Positions 45,468-55,184 of a DNA stretch of 64,000 bases are shown here, one piece after another (the stretch's first letter is position 1; each line of letters opens with the position of its first letter). The stretch spans positions 1 through 64,000 of the forward strand of contig JAHEMR010000003.1 of NCBI GenBank assembly GCA_024643545.1. Direction: 5' to 3'. Under the pieces are notes generated by a model. The model saw nothing but the letters and a program-made list of their open reading frames with translations. It did not search any database and was not told the DNA's origin. Origin of the DNA: Crocinitomicaceae bacterium. Lineage in GTDB: Bacteria > Bacteroidota > Bacteroidia > Flavobacteriales_D > Crocinitomicaceae. A program made the position numbers and the translations under genes.

Positions 45468-46024
45468 GACTTTTCGATTTGTTGACGGATGAGTTTTCTA
45501 GCCGTTTTAATATGCCAGCGAACAGTTTCAATGGAAATTGTTAATTCCTCTGCAATCTCACTTGGACGCAAATCCTCCCAAAGAAAAAGATTAAAAACCG
45601 TCCTCGTTGCTGGAGGCAACTTGGATAACACCTCCGTTACTTTTATTTTTTCAACCTTGACATCATAGTTTTCATCAAAGTGTGTGTCCTCAGACATTTC
45701 TTTTTGCTCACTGAGCTGAATGGATGAATAATAACGTTTATTTCTTCGGAAATCATCCGTGATTTCGTTTTTTAAAATGACTTTTATCCAAGAAACAAAG
45801 GAGGTGCCTAATTGAAAGTGATCTATGTGATTAACCGCTTTTAGAAACGCATTATTAATCAAGGAAACCTGGTCCTCACGGTTATTTTTATAACGAATCA
45901 CCACATTCATCAATGGAGAAAAACACGCATCGTACAAAGCTAGAACAGCTCCCTCCTCCCCCTTTTGAATACGTTTCAAAAAGGAAGAATCCATTTTCAA
46001 ATTCCCGATGACTGTCTGACTCAT
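45464..46024 (-). CDS. ECF-type RNA polymerase sigma factor (pair 2)
   Basis: The product has 186 aa. Region 2: NNAFLKAVNHIDHFQ...FVSWIKVILKNEITDDFRR. Region 4: LPPATRTVFNLFLWEDLRPSEIAEELTISIETVRWHIKTARKLI. It resembles sigma 1 closely in layout and in the W-H-x-K-x-A-R recognition helix, so the two are paralogues. The following membrane protein overlaps by 4 nt. A -7-like TACCTTTC lies upstream in the 84-bp gap to ctaA. Confidence 0.9.
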   Translation of the reverse strand: MSQTVIGNLKMDSSFLKRIQKGEEGAVLALYDACFSPLMNVVIRYKNNREDQVSLINNAFLKAVNHIDHFQLGTSFVSWIKVILKNEITDDFRRNKRYYSSIQLSEQKEMSEDTHFDENYDVKVEKIKVTEVLSKLPPATRTVFNLFLWEDLRPSEIAEELTISIETVRWHIKTARKLIRQQIEKS

Positions 46025-46108
46025 TCTTTCAATTCAACCATGATTAATGGCACACTGAAAGGTAACGCAAATACGTCAAATTTTTGGGTGGTATTTTTGC
46101 AATTATCG

Positions 46109-47128
46109 TTAAATCTCAGGGGAGGTTGCTTTTTTACTTTCAAAACTGGCAAAGAGAAGCAGTCCGAATAAAACACTGGCAAAAATCAAATGACTGGTTT
46201 GAACCAATCCTGGCATATCAGCATAGGCCAACAATACACCCGTGATTAACTCCAGTGCGAGTAAACCAAAAGCCCAGCGAATTTTCGCGTATTTGATTCC
46301 CTTTTCATTTTTCCAAAACATCCATCCCAATAAAATCAACACAAGCCAGGAAAAACTGCGGTGAATAAGGAAATCGATGCCAATGCGGTCGATCCATTGT
46401 TCGCGTGTAAATCCTTGCTTCACAAGCGCATCAATTGCTTCACGCACCTGCGTTCCAAGAAACATTTGATAAAAGGTAATCGCTAAGATCACGAGCAAAC
46501 TCCAACGGATTGGTTTGGCTAATGCTATTTTTTCCTTTTTACTTGGATCAATTGAATACAGCAAATATAACTGCAAACCTATAATCACTAGGGCCAAAAA
46601 CAAGTGAACCGTGATCGTCCATGGAACCAAATTCGTTGCGACGACAATAGACCCAAACCAACCTTCGAGGCCCATCAGGACAAGGTTCAACAACATCAAT
46701 AAAATAAACTTACGTTTACGGTAAACAACCAGCATCCACACAAACGCAATCAACATCGCATTTCCAGCTGCAAATCCAACCAAACGATTGAGGTATTCTG
46801 TCCACGTTTTGCGTGCATTAAATGCCTCTTCCACATAAATGGTGGGATCAGACTGAATCCGCTGTGCTGTTTCCTGCATTCCAATGGCATTCAAAAAACG
46901 GCAAAACTTCTCCACTTTTTTCTCGCGTTTCAGGAGGTAGGCTTCTCGGTAATCTGGAGGAAGTTCGGTTAATTCTGTTGGTGGAATCCATGCTCCAAAG
47001 CACTTTGGCCAATCCGGACAACCCATTCCACTACCTGTAATTCGAACCAAACTTCCCGCCATAACGATCAAGTAGATGAGAATGATAACGATCCAATTAA
47101 ATCGAATAAACCTTTTTGAAAATTCCAT
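46109..47128 (-). CDS. ctaA: Heme A synthase (COX15/CtaA)
   Basis: The product has 339 aa with eight predicted membrane helices. It converts heme O to heme A for cytochrome oxidase in the inner membrane. The hallmark first segment is GSLVRITGSGMGCPDWPKCF with the paired cysteine region, followed by a long Lys/Glu-rich first loop that is characteristic of Bacteroidota COX15. Conserved His-bearing helices include TITVHLFLALVIIGLQLYLL and LIHRSFSWLVLILLGW. A -7-like TATTTTTG (minus strand 47133-47140) sits so close to ATG 47128 that the message may be leaderless. No ctaB or cox genes are nearby. Confidence 0.93.
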   Translation of the reverse strand: MEFSKRFIRFNWIVIILIYLIVMAGSLVRITGSGMGCPDWPKCFGAWIPPTELTELPPDYREAYLLKREKKVEKFCRFLNAIGMQETAQRIQSDPTIYVEEAFNARKTWTEYLNRLVGFAAGNAMLIAFVWMLVVYRKRKFILLMLLNLVLMGLEGWFGSIVVATNLVPWTITVHLFLALVIIGLQLYLLYSIDPSKKEKIALAKPIRWSLLVILAITFYQMFLGTQVREAIDALVKQGFTREQWIDRIGIDFLIHRSFSWLVLILLGWMFWKNEKGIKYAKIRWAFGLLALELITGVLLAYADMPGLVQTSHLIFASVLFGLLLFASFESKKATSPEI

Positions 47129-47132
47129 GGAA

Positions 47133-47140
47133 CAAAAATA
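47133..47140 (-). promoter_or_regulatory. -7 element TATTTTTG upstream of ctaA
   Basis: On the minus strand a perfect TAnnTTTG lies five bases before the ATG. No -33 TTTG at the standard distance. If used, transcription starts at or next to the start codon. Confidence 0.4.
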
Positions 47141-47204
47141 CCAAGGATTTTAATCCCGATGTCGATTTAAAGCCACTTTTAATTGATAATTCTGGCGCTG
47201 TCAA

Positions 47205-47236
47205 TTTGAGTAGTTTTCTACAATGTCGTATCTTTG
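47205..47236 (+). promoter_or_regulatory. Promoter TTTG-N20-TATCTTTG of purB
   Basis: TTTG at 47205-47208 and TATCTTTG at 47229-47236 match both consensus elements with a 20-base spacer. The track's purB start (TTG 47234) falls inside the -7 element, which supports the ATG at 47255. Confidence 0.75.
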
Positions 47237-47254
47237 TCCCTTATTCAAAAAAAC

Positions 47255-48613
47255 ATGGAATTAAACGCACTTTCAGCCATTTCTCCAATCGACGGAAGAT
47301 ACCATTCAAAAACCAGTCAACTTGGTCCATACTTTTCAGAGTTTGGACTCATCCGCTACCGTGTTTTGGTGGAAGTTGAGTACTTTATTTCATTAGTTGA
47401 AAGTGGCATTGAACCGCTTGCTGACTTTCCAAGAGAAACGTTTCCAGCTTTGTTATCCATCTACAAAAATTTCACAGAGGCGGATGCATTGTGGATCAAA
47501 GAAACGGAAAAAACGACCAATCACGATGTCAAGGCAGTAGAGTACTTCTTGAAAAGCAAAATGGAAGAACTCAATTTACACAAATATTTAGAATTCATTC
47601 ACTTTGGATTAACCTCTCAAGACATCAACAACACAGCCATTCCACTTTCCTTGAAACAAGGAATTGAAGATGTGTATTTACCGATGTTGGATGAATTGAT
47701 TGCGCAATTAACGACCTACCAAAACGAATGGAAAGATGTCCCGATGCTTGCACGCACACACGGACAACCAGCTTCTCCAACACGATTAGGGAAAGAAATA
47801 CAGGTATTTACTGAACGATTAACCATTCAACGAAATCAATTAGTAAAACAAGATTACCCAGCGAAATTTGGTGGAGCAACAGGTAATTTCAACGCACACC
47901 ATGTGGCTTTTCCAACACATGATTGGGTGGCTTTTGCTAATGAATTTGTGAATGGAAAATTGGAATTGAACCGTTCTCAAACAACGACACAAATTGAACA
48001 TTACGATCAATTGGCGGCGTTATTCGATGTATTGAAACGCATAAACACCATCATTTTAGACTTGAACCGCGATATGTGGACCTACATCTCGATGGAATAT
48101 TTCAAACAAAAAATCAAAGCTGGTGAAATCGGTTCTTCCGCAATGCCACATAAAGTAAATCCGATTGATTTTGAAAATTCAGAAGGAAACATCGGAATTG
48201 CAAATGCCCTATTTGAACATTTATCGGCAAAACTTCCGGTTTCTCGCTTGCAACGCGACTTAACGGATTCAACCGTGCTCCGCGTAGTTGGTGTGCCAAT
48301 TGCGCACAGTTTAATTTCCTTGCAGTCCAGTTTAAAAGGACTCGGTAAATTATTATTGAACGAAGCAAAATTGCATGAGGACCTAGACCAAAACTGGGCA
48401 GTGGTTGCAGAAGCGATTCAAACGGTATTGCGTCGCGAAGGATTTGAAAAACCTTACGAAGCATTGAAAGGTTTGACTCGTAAGAATGAGCAAGTTACGA
48501 AAGAAAGTGTGCATGCTTTTATTGATGAATTAAAACTTTCACCTACCTTAACAGAAGAATTAAAAAACATTTCACCTAAATCCTATCTTGGAATTCAACT
48601 TGTGAAACCCTAA
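47255..48613 (+). CDS. purB: Adenylosuccinate lyase
   Basis: The product has 452 aa. It removes fumarate from SAICAR and adenylosuccinate in purine synthesis. The protein starts MELNALSAISPIDGRYHSKT, the typical N-terminus of the E. coli-like PurB group. The fumarase/lyase signature SSAMPHKVNPIDFENSEGN lies near residue 292, and the catalytic loop LARTHGQPASPTRLGKE precedes it. Start at ATG 47255 is preferred over the track's TTG because the promoter covers the latter. It is three bases before the next gene's start, so it may be co-transcribed with it. Confidence 0.95.
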   Translation: MELNALSAISPIDGRYHSKTSQLGPYFSEFGLIRYRVLVEVEYFISLVESGIEPLADFPRETFPALLSIYKNFTEADALWIKETEKTTNHDVKAVEYFLKSKMEELNLHKYLEFIHFGLTSQDINNTAIPLSLKQGIEDVYLPMLDELIAQLTTYQNEWKDVPMLARTHGQPASPTRLGKEIQVFTERLTIQRNQLVKQDYPAKFGGATGNFNAHHVAFPTHDWVAFANEFVNGKLELNRSQTTTQIEHYDQLAALFDVLKRINTIILDLNRDMWTYISMEYFKQKIKAGEIGSSAMPHKVNPIDFENSEGNIGIANALFEHLSAKLPVSRLQRDLTDSTVLRVVGVPIAHSLISLQSSLKGLGKLLLNEAKLHEDLDQNWAVVAEAIQTVLRREGFEKPYEALKGLTRKNEQVTKESVHAFIDELKLSPTLTEELKNISPKSYLGIQLVKP

Positions 48614-48615
48614 CG

Positions 48616-50208
48616 ATGCCTAAAATCCTCCTTGTATTATTGTTCTGTTGCAACTTGGCTGTTGCCCAAAACTTTCCAATTACTTGGGGACCGCTCGAAA
48701 GAAGCAATGGTTTATTATTAGACATTCTACCCAAAAAACAATTAGACTTCAACGTGCTCCGCTGGACTGGTGGTGCAAGTTTCGGAACGTATAAACTCGT
48801 TTCTTATGAAAACCTAAGTGTGTTTCATCAAGAAAAATTAAAACTGGTGACCGAAACCGGTCTCTGTAATTTTGTCGACGCATTCAGTTTTGGAAATGGA
48901 ACTGCAGTTTTTTTATCCGACCGAATCAAAAGTAACATGATGCTTTACCTTCAATATTATGACGAAGAATTATCTGTTACAGAAACGAAATTTCTAGCGG
49001 AATACGAGAATCCGAAATTCGATGCAAAACCTGCATTTACCATTATTTCCTCTCAAAATAGAAAATACATTGGTATTATTTGGGAAAAAGAAGGAAAAGG
49101 GATTAACAATGATTTTTATGGATTTAAAATCCTAAATGATTCATTACAAGTGGTGCGTGAAGGTGAATACACCGTCCCATTCGATGGGAATATGTCCACA
49201 ATAAATGCTCACCACATTTCAAATACTGGTGATTACTTTATCTGCTTAACCGAACACAATAAAGCCAACGACCGAATGTTCACGCGAAGTTTTGAAAACT
49301 TCAAAGCCTTGCATGTATACAAAGCAAGCGAGCACGAACTCAAGGAATTTTCGATTGATTTAAAAGGGAAACGTATTGATGATTTGGTGATGTCATCGAA
49401 TGATCTCGGTGCTTTTGCACTTACCGGAATTTATGGATCAGGAAACAAAAATGGCATTGAAGGGATTTTTAGTATACAGATTGACCCGACCAATCATGCT
49501 CAAAATTCGGAAGCATTTATTCCTTTCGGAAAGGAAATCGTGAAAGAAATGTGGAGCACTCGGCAACAAGATCGCTACATGAATTCAATGAATAACCTTG
49601 GAAACACGACTGATTTAAACACAAGGGATTTTGGAGCGGCTCAAATGTACGATTACCGGATGCGCGATTTCTTTACCTTAACAGATGGTTCCATTGTTGG
49701 ATCCATGGAGCAATATTATGTGTACCAACGAACTACCTACGACAACCGATCTAGTTTCAGTACCACTATGAATTACTATTATTATGATGACATCATTGCC
49801 TTTCGCATTTCTCCGAATGGTGAATTAATGTGGCAAAAACGCATCCCGAAATCCCAAGTTTCTATAAATGATTACGGTGAATTTAGCTCCTACTGCAGTT
49901 TTCAATCAGATAGCTCACTAAATTTCATTTTTAATGACAACCAACGAAACTATGATGAAGTTGGAGAATATAACAGAACTGCAGACAACTACTACGCCTT
50001 TAATCTATCCAAAAAAAACAATGCAGTTGCGTTAGTAAAAATTGACTTGATTTCCGGTGAAATTAAACGAGAAGTCATGGAAAGCCGAAAAGAACTGAAT
50101 TCAATCGTACAACCAAAACAATTTAGATTGGATTCGTTTAACAAAGAAATTTTACTGTATTCCATATCCGGTTCGTTCGAACGATTCGGAATTTTATCCT
50201 TTAACTAA
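48616..50208 (+). CDS. Secreted protein of unknown function
   Basis: The product has 530 aa with a signal peptide (KILLVLLFCCNLAVAQ). The mature part reads like a beta-propeller-type repeat protein (strands such as YKLVSYENLSVFHQ, YIGIIWEKEGKGINNDFYGFKI, IIAFRISPNGELMWQKRIPK) but without a named signature I recognise. No sorting domain or lipobox, so the protein is probably periplasmic or surface-bound. It sits 3 bp after purB and 5 bp before the aminopeptidase gene in one orientation, so the three may be one transcript. Confidence 0.75.
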   Translation: MPKILLVLLFCCNLAVAQNFPITWGPLERSNGLLLDILPKKQLDFNVLRWTGGASFGTYKLVSYENLSVFHQEKLKLVTETGLCNFVDAFSFGNGTAVFLSDRIKSNMMLYLQYYDEELSVTETKFLAEYENPKFDAKPAFTIISSQNRKYIGIIWEKEGKGINNDFYGFKILNDSLQVVREGEYTVPFDGNMSTINAHHISNTGDYFICLTEHNKANDRMFTRSFENFKALHVYKASEHELKEFSIDLKGKRIDDLVMSSNDLGAFALTGIYGSGNKNGIEGIFSIQIDPTNHAQNSEAFIPFGKEIVKEMWSTRQQDRYMNSMNNLGNTTDLNTRDFGAAQMYDYRMRDFFTLTDGSIVGSMEQYYVYQRTTYDNRSSFSTTMNYYYYDDIIAFRISPNGELMWQKRIPKSQVSINDYGEFSSYCSFQSDSSLNFIFNDNQRNYDEVGEYNRTADNYYAFNLSKKNNAVALVKIDLISGEIKREVMESRKELNSIVQPKQFRLDSFNKEILLYSISGSFERFGILSFN

Positions 50209-50213
50209 TAATC

Positions 50214-52166
50214 ATGAAGAACATACTTTGTATTGTCTCCGTCATCCTTTTGTTGCTCTCATGTGACACCTTGCATTCAACAAAAAAAACAACAGCTTCA
50301 ACCGTTTCGACAACTGGTGATGTTCACAGTTATTCGAATTTGGCAGAAATCGCCACAAAACACCTGCATTTAGAATTGGATGTGAATTTTGACAACCGAA
50401 CAATTTATGGTGTTGCGCGTCATGAAATGATCAATAAAGGCGCCGACACGGCAATTTTCGATATAAACGGACTCATGATTCAAAAGGTAACCATCGGTGA
50501 AAAAGGTGCCGAAGAAGAGGCGGACATGTTTATCGACAAAATGGACAAGGATTCAATTCTCGGTCAAGCATTAATGGTGCCGATTAAAAAGGATACAAAA
50601 TTTGTGAATATTTACTATCAAACCACCGAACGATCAGATGCCTTGGATTGGTTGGATACGAACCTAACAAGTTCTAAGACAAAACCATTTTTATATACCC
50701 AAGGACAAGCCATTCTCACCCGAACATGGATTCCGCTTCAGGATTCTCCTAGCAATCGAATAACGTATAGCGCAGATGTGAAAGTCCCTGCTGACTTACT
50801 CGCAGTCATGAGTGCAAAGAATCCGACTCAAAAAAACAAAGAGGGCAAATACCACTTTGAAATGAATAAGCCAATCCCTGCTTACCTTATCGCGTTAGCA
50901 GTTGGGGATTTGAGCTACCATGCGTTTAGTGAAAACAGTGGTGTATACGCTGAACCTGAACTTCTCCCCGCTTGTGAATACGAGTTTGACGCCATTCCGA
51001 AAATGATTTCTGCGGCAGAAAAACTATATGGTCCATACCAATGGGAGCAATACGATATTTTGGTGCTACCCTATTCTTTCCCATTTGGCGGAATGGAAAA
51101 CCCAATGTTGACCTTTGCGAACCCAACATTATTAGCAGGAGACAAAAGTTTGGTTTCGGTTATCGCTCATGAACTAGCTCACTCATGGTCGGGAAATTTG
51201 GTGACCAACCGTACATGGAATGACTTTTGGCTAAATGAAGGATTTACCGTCTATTTCGAGCAACGCATCATGGAATCTATCTATGGAAAAGAAGTTGCTG
51301 ATATCCTTGCACTCATTGAATTCGATGAATTAAAAGATGAATTGATCCGAATAAAGAAATCGAAAAATCCAGAAGACAGCAAGCTGCATTTAGCCTTAGA
51401 AGGACGAAATCCGGATGATGGAATGACCGACATTGCCTATGTGAAGGGCGCTTTCTTCCTGAAAACCTTGGAGGAACACGTTGGCCGTGCAAAATTTGAT
51501 GCCTTTCTTAAAAAGTACTTTGAAACATTTCAATTCAAAACTGTTGACACAAAACAATTCATCAGCTTTCTAAACGAAGAACTTCTTAAGAAGGAACACA
51601 CCACTTTCGACTATAAATCATGGATTTATTCAGAAGGACTTCCTGAGAATTGCCTGAAGCTACACTCCATTCGATTAGAGAAAATGGAACAATTGGCAGA
51701 TAATTTCACGAATGGGAAGGTGAGTTTTGCTCCAAAAATCACCTATACATGGAAAAAAGTTGGGAAACGTCGCAAAAAAATCAAACACACCGAACAAATT
51801 AAGTTCCAAGACCACATCGTTCAAGAATGGCAAACTTTCATCCGCAGATTGCCTAGAAACCTATCACAAGCGAAAATGCATGAAATTGACCGATACCTAC
51901 ATTTTTCACACAGTGGAAATAGCGAATTATTGACGGAATGGTTTATCTTGAGTGCAAACTGCGGGTACGTCCCAAGCAATAAGAATGAAATTTCTGCATT
52001 TTTAAGTAAGGTTGGTCGAAGAAAATACTTAATGCCAATTTACGAAGCACTTTTAATGAACAAATCAACGCGTCAATTTGCGTTGCGGACTTTTAATCAG
52101 ACCAAGGCTAATTACCACGCAGTATCCAGAAAATCCATCGAAGAATTAATCAAGGAAACACGCTGA
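50214..52166 (+). CDS. M1-family metallo-aminopeptidase lipoprotein
   Basis: The product has 650 aa. The signal peptide ends LLLLSC, a lipobox, so the protein is probably lipidated. The zinc site HELAHSW at residues 319-323 with Glu342 in NDFWLNEGF, and the substrate GGMENP motif some 30 residues before it, place it in the M1 family, in the leukotriene A4 hydrolase-like group by its domain order and C-terminal helical domain. It cleaves N-terminal residues from peptides. A Lys/Arg-rich patch (KKVGKRRKKIKHTEQIKF) interrupts the C-terminal domain. Confidence 0.92.
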   Translation: MKNILCIVSVILLLLSCDTLHSTKKTTASTVSTTGDVHSYSNLAEIATKHLHLELDVNFDNRTIYGVARHEMINKGADTAIFDINGLMIQKVTIGEKGAEEEADMFIDKMDKDSILGQALMVPIKKDTKFVNIYYQTTERSDALDWLDTNLTSSKTKPFLYTQGQAILTRTWIPLQDSPSNRITYSADVKVPADLLAVMSAKNPTQKNKEGKYHFEMNKPIPAYLIALAVGDLSYHAFSENSGVYAEPELLPACEYEFDAIPKMISAAEKLYGPYQWEQYDILVLPYSFPFGGMENPMLTFANPTLLAGDKSLVSVIAHELAHSWSGNLVTNRTWNDFWLNEGFTVYFEQRIMESIYGKEVADILALIEFDELKDELIRIKKSKNPEDSKLHLALEGRNPDDGMTDIAYVKGAFFLKTLEEHVGRAKFDAFLKKYFETFQFKTVDTKQFISFLNEELLKKEHTTFDYKSWIYSEGLPENCLKLHSIRLEKMEQLADNFTNGKVSFAPKITYTWKKVGKRRKKIKHTEQIKFQDHIVQEWQTFIRRLPRNLSQAKMHEIDRYLHFSHSGNSELLTEWFILSANCGYVPSNKNEISAFLSKVGRRKYLMPIYEALLMNKSTRQFALRTFNQTKANYHAVSRKSIEELIKETR

Positions 52167-52210
52167 TTTCAAGAAAATAAAATGCGAGAAAATGAAAAGA
52201 GTGACGCAAT

Positions 52211-54415
52211 CTAGTTGGCAACTTCACTCATGAATTTAATGCGCATGAGTCGCAATTCTTCTTCTGAATATAATCCATCAAATTCATGGTAAGCCGTGAC
52301 TAAATCGTCCGTTTCTGCTTCGGAGAAATAATCAAATATTTCTTCTTGATTTTCACTATCTAGGATAGTATTGATGTAGTAATTAATATTCACTCTGGTT
52401 CCAGCGTTTATGATGGATTCCATTTCATCTAAAATATCATCGAAGGTTTTTCCTTGCGCTTTAGCAATATCTTCCAATGGAAGTTTTCGGTCAATATTTT
52501 GAATAAGCTGAACTTTTAAAACAGATTTGTTCACAAGGGTCTTCACTACCATGTCTTGTGGACGTTCGATGTCATTGCTTTCGACATAATTCGCAATTAA
52601 ATCCACAAATGGACCACCATAGCGCTGTGCCTTACCGGTTCCAACTCCTTGAATGTTGGTTAATTCTTCCATCGTTATGGGGTACTGTAAACACATATCG
52701 CGCAACGAAGGCTCCTGGAAAATCACAAATGGAGGAACGCTTTTTTGCTTTGAAATGGTTTTACGTAAATCAATGAGCAAATCATATAATACCTCATCGA
52801 ATGCACCTCCTTTACCTGCAACTTGAATGATGGAATCATCATCGTCCGTTCCAGTAAAGTCGTGTTGTTTGATCAACATGAACGATTTTGGATTTTTTAG
52901 GAATTCCCTACCGGCATCTGTCAATTTTAACGTGCCAAAAGTCTCTACGTCTTTGTATACGAGTCCACCGACGCCTGTTTGACGAATAACGGCATTCCAG
53001 AAATGTTCATCTTTCTCTTTACCAATTCCAAATGTTGGAAACTGATCTTGTTTGTAGGCTTTTATATCCGCCGTAACGTGACCAGATAAATAAGCGCAAT
53101 AATGTTTTGCTTTTTGGGTTTCGTCCATCAAAACAATCGCATTCAACAACATCTCTACGTATTTCATTCCCTCCGTTCGTTCCCTTGGGTTACGACAGTT
53201 GTCACATTGTTCGTTGCATTTTTTCTCTTCGAACGACTCTCCAAAATAATGCAAAATGAATTTGCGGCGACACACGGATGTTTCTGCGTACGAAACGATT
53301 TCATGTAATAATTGACGACCAATTTCTTGCTCGGTAATGGCTTTACCTTGTAAGAATTTTTCTAATTTCTCAATGTCCTTGTAACTGTAAAACGCCACAC
53401 ATTCACCGATTCCACCATCTCTTCCAGCTCTTCCCGTTTCTTGGTAGTAACTTTCCAATGATTTTGGAATGTCATGGTGTATGACATAACGAACATCTGG
53501 CTTGTCGATTCCCATTCCAAAAGCGATTGTGGCAACGATCACATCTACATCTTCCATCAAGAACATGTCTTGGTGCCTAGCGCGTGAGGCAGCATCTAAT
53601 CCTGCATGGTACGGCAAAGCGTTGATGCCATTTACTTGAAGTAATTCGGCGATTTCCTCGACCTTTTTACGACTAAGGCAATAGATAATACCACTTTCAC
53701 CTTTGTGGTTTTTAATGTATCGGATAATTTCCTTTTCAACGTCGCGTTTTGGACGAATCTCGTAATACAAGTTGTCGCGGTTAAATGAAGCCTTAAATAC
53801 GTCCGCATCTAACATATTCAAGTTCTTCTGAATGTCGTATTGCACCTTTGGCGTTGCTGTTGCCGTCAAGGCAATAACAGGAACATTTGAAATCTTTTGG
53901 AATATCTCGCGAAGACGTCGGTATTCTGGACGGAAATCATGTCCCCATTCAGAAATACAATGCGCTTCATCTATAGCAAAAAACGAAATCTCTACCGTTG
54001 TTAAGAAATCGATGTTTTCCTTTTTTGTTAAGGACTCCGGAGCGACAAAGAGCATTTTGGTGTTTCCGGATTGAATGTCCTTGCGCACTTGCTGAATTTC
54101 ACCTTTGGATAAAGATGAATTCAAGAAATGAGCTACGTTTTCTTTCTCACTAAATCCACGGATGGCATCTACCTGATTTTTCATCAGCGCAATTAAAGGA
54201 GAAACAATGATTGCTGTTCCATTCATCAAAAGTGAAGGCAATTGATAACACATTGATTTTCCACCACCCGTTGGCATAATGACAAAAGTATTTTTGCCAT
54301 TTAAAACGTTTCGAATAATCGCTTCTTGCTCACCTTTAAATTGATCAAAACCAAAATACTGGCGCAATGCACTGTTGAGGTCAATTTTATTTTCAATATG
54401 TAATTCGGACTCCAT
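52211..54415 (-). CDS. recQ: ATP-dependent DNA helicase RecQ
   Basis: The product has 734 aa, longer than E. coli RecQ (about 610). Walker A PTGGGKSMCYQ at residues 48-58, DEAH at 149-152 (AIDEAHCISEWGHDFRP), motif VI QETGRAGRDG, a four-Cys zinc region (C-RRKFILHYFGESF-x-KKCNEQCDNC), the RQC domain, then HRDC (NIQGVGTGKAQRYG near residue 580). A ~100-residue acidic tail (DILDEMESIINAG...) follows HRDC, as in other Bacteroidota RecQ. 3'-5' helicase for recombination and fork repair. Confidence 0.96.
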   Translation of the reverse strand: MESELHIENKIDLNSALRQYFGFDQFKGEQEAIIRNVLNGKNTFVIMPTGGGKSMCYQLPSLLMNGTAIIVSPLIALMKNQVDAIRGFSEKENVAHFLNSSLSKGEIQQVRKDIQSGNTKMLFVAPESLTKKENIDFLTTVEISFFAIDEAHCISEWGHDFRPEYRRLREIFQKISNVPVIALTATATPKVQYDIQKNLNMLDADVFKASFNRDNLYYEIRPKRDVEKEIIRYIKNHKGESGIIYCLSRKKVEEIAELLQVNGINALPYHAGLDAASRARHQDMFLMEDVDVIVATIAFGMGIDKPDVRYVIHHDIPKSLESYYQETGRAGRDGGIGECVAFYSYKDIEKLEKFLQGKAITEQEIGRQLLHEIVSYAETSVCRRKFILHYFGESFEEKKCNEQCDNCRNPRERTEGMKYVEMLLNAIVLMDETQKAKHYCAYLSGHVTADIKAYKQDQFPTFGIGKEKDEHFWNAVIRQTGVGGLVYKDVETFGTLKLTDAGREFLKNPKSFMLIKQHDFTGTDDDDSIIQVAGKGGAFDEVLYDLLIDLRKTISKQKSVPPFVIFQEPSLRDMCLQYPITMEELTNIQGVGTGKAQRYGGPFVDLIANYVESNDIERPQDMVVKTLVNKSVLKVQLIQNIDRKLPLEDIAKAQGKTFDDILDEMESIINAGTRVNINYYINTILDSENQEEIFDYFSEAETDDLVTAYHEFDGLYSEEELRLMRIKFMSEVAN

Positions 54416-54517
54416 GTTGGATTTTGTCTATGGGAAACAACAAGTTCTTTGACTTGTTCATTTAAATATAGGAATAATTATTCAATTAGACTGAAATATG
54501 CGTCTTATCCCTTGAAT

Positions 54518-55120
54518 TTAACCATTTAATGCTACAACTTCTTTCACTTCCGGTAAATGTTGTTTCAATAAATTCTCAATTCCACCTTTTAATGTTGCAG
54601 TGGATGACGGGCAACCAGCACAAGAACCTTTCATCACAACCGTCACAATTCCATCTTCGAAACCAACAAAATCAATAGCCCCCCCATCATTTTCAACTGC
54701 TGGACGAACATATTCGTCTAACAACGCTCGAATGGGATCATCGAAGTCACTTGGATCAAAGTTTTTTACTGGTTTATTCGCATTGGTCTCCTCTTCCATT
54801 TGAGCCAATTTTGATGGCATTTGAATCAATACTTCCTTTCCAAAAAACAACCATTCTCGAACGAATTCACGCAATTCCATGTTAATAAAATCCCATGGAA
54901 CGTTATCGGTCTTAGTGATTGTTACGAAGTTTGCGGCAATAAAGACCTTTTGAACAAAAGGGAAATCAAACAAAGCCTCAGCCAATGGAGAAAATCCTTT
55001 AGCGTCAGCTTTTGAAGTAAATTCTACAGCATCTCCTGTAGCTAATAAATATTTATTCGCAACGTATTTCATCGTTGTCGGATTGGGAGTCATTTCAGCG
55101 TAAACCGTAACAGGAACCAT
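54518..55120 (-). CDS. NifU-like Fe-S scaffold protein (Nfu)
   Basis: The product has 200 aa. Residues 1-95 are the Nfu N-terminal domain (TPNPTTMKYVANKYL, FDFPFVQKVFI) and residues 128-198 the NifU C-terminal domain, with the cluster-binding Cys167 and Cys170 in GSCAGCPSS. It carries and delivers 4Fe-4S clusters to apoproteins in the cytoplasm. A perfect -7 TATTTTTG lies 17 bases upstream on the minus strand. Single gene; no suf genes nearby. Confidence 0.92.
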   Translation of the reverse strand: MVPVTVYAEMTPNPTTMKYVANKYLLATGDAVEFTSKADAKGFSPLAEALFDFPFVQKVFIAANFVTITKTDNVPWDFINMELREFVREWLFFGKEVLIQMPSKLAQMEEETNANKPVKNFDPSDFDDPIRALLDEYVRPAVENDGGAIDFVGFEDGIVTVVMKGSCAGCPSSTATLKGGIENLLKQHLPEVKEVVALNG

Positions 55121-55136
55121 CTTTGTTTTTTTTATA

Positions 55137-55144
55137 CAAAAATA
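55137..55144 (-). promoter_or_regulatory. -7 element TATTTTTG of the NifU-like gene
   Basis: On the minus strand TATTTTTG matches TAnnTTTG, 17 bases before ATG 55120. No good -33 element at the standard distance. Confidence 0.45.
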
Positions 55145-55184
55145 GCCAATTTAAACCGTTGAGCGCCGTTAAAAATGAGATTTT

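Noticed and set aside
54420-54517. Possible RNA gene in the gap before recQ
   Set aside because: AT-rich, no stable hairpin with T-run and no tRNA-like cloverleaf on inspection.
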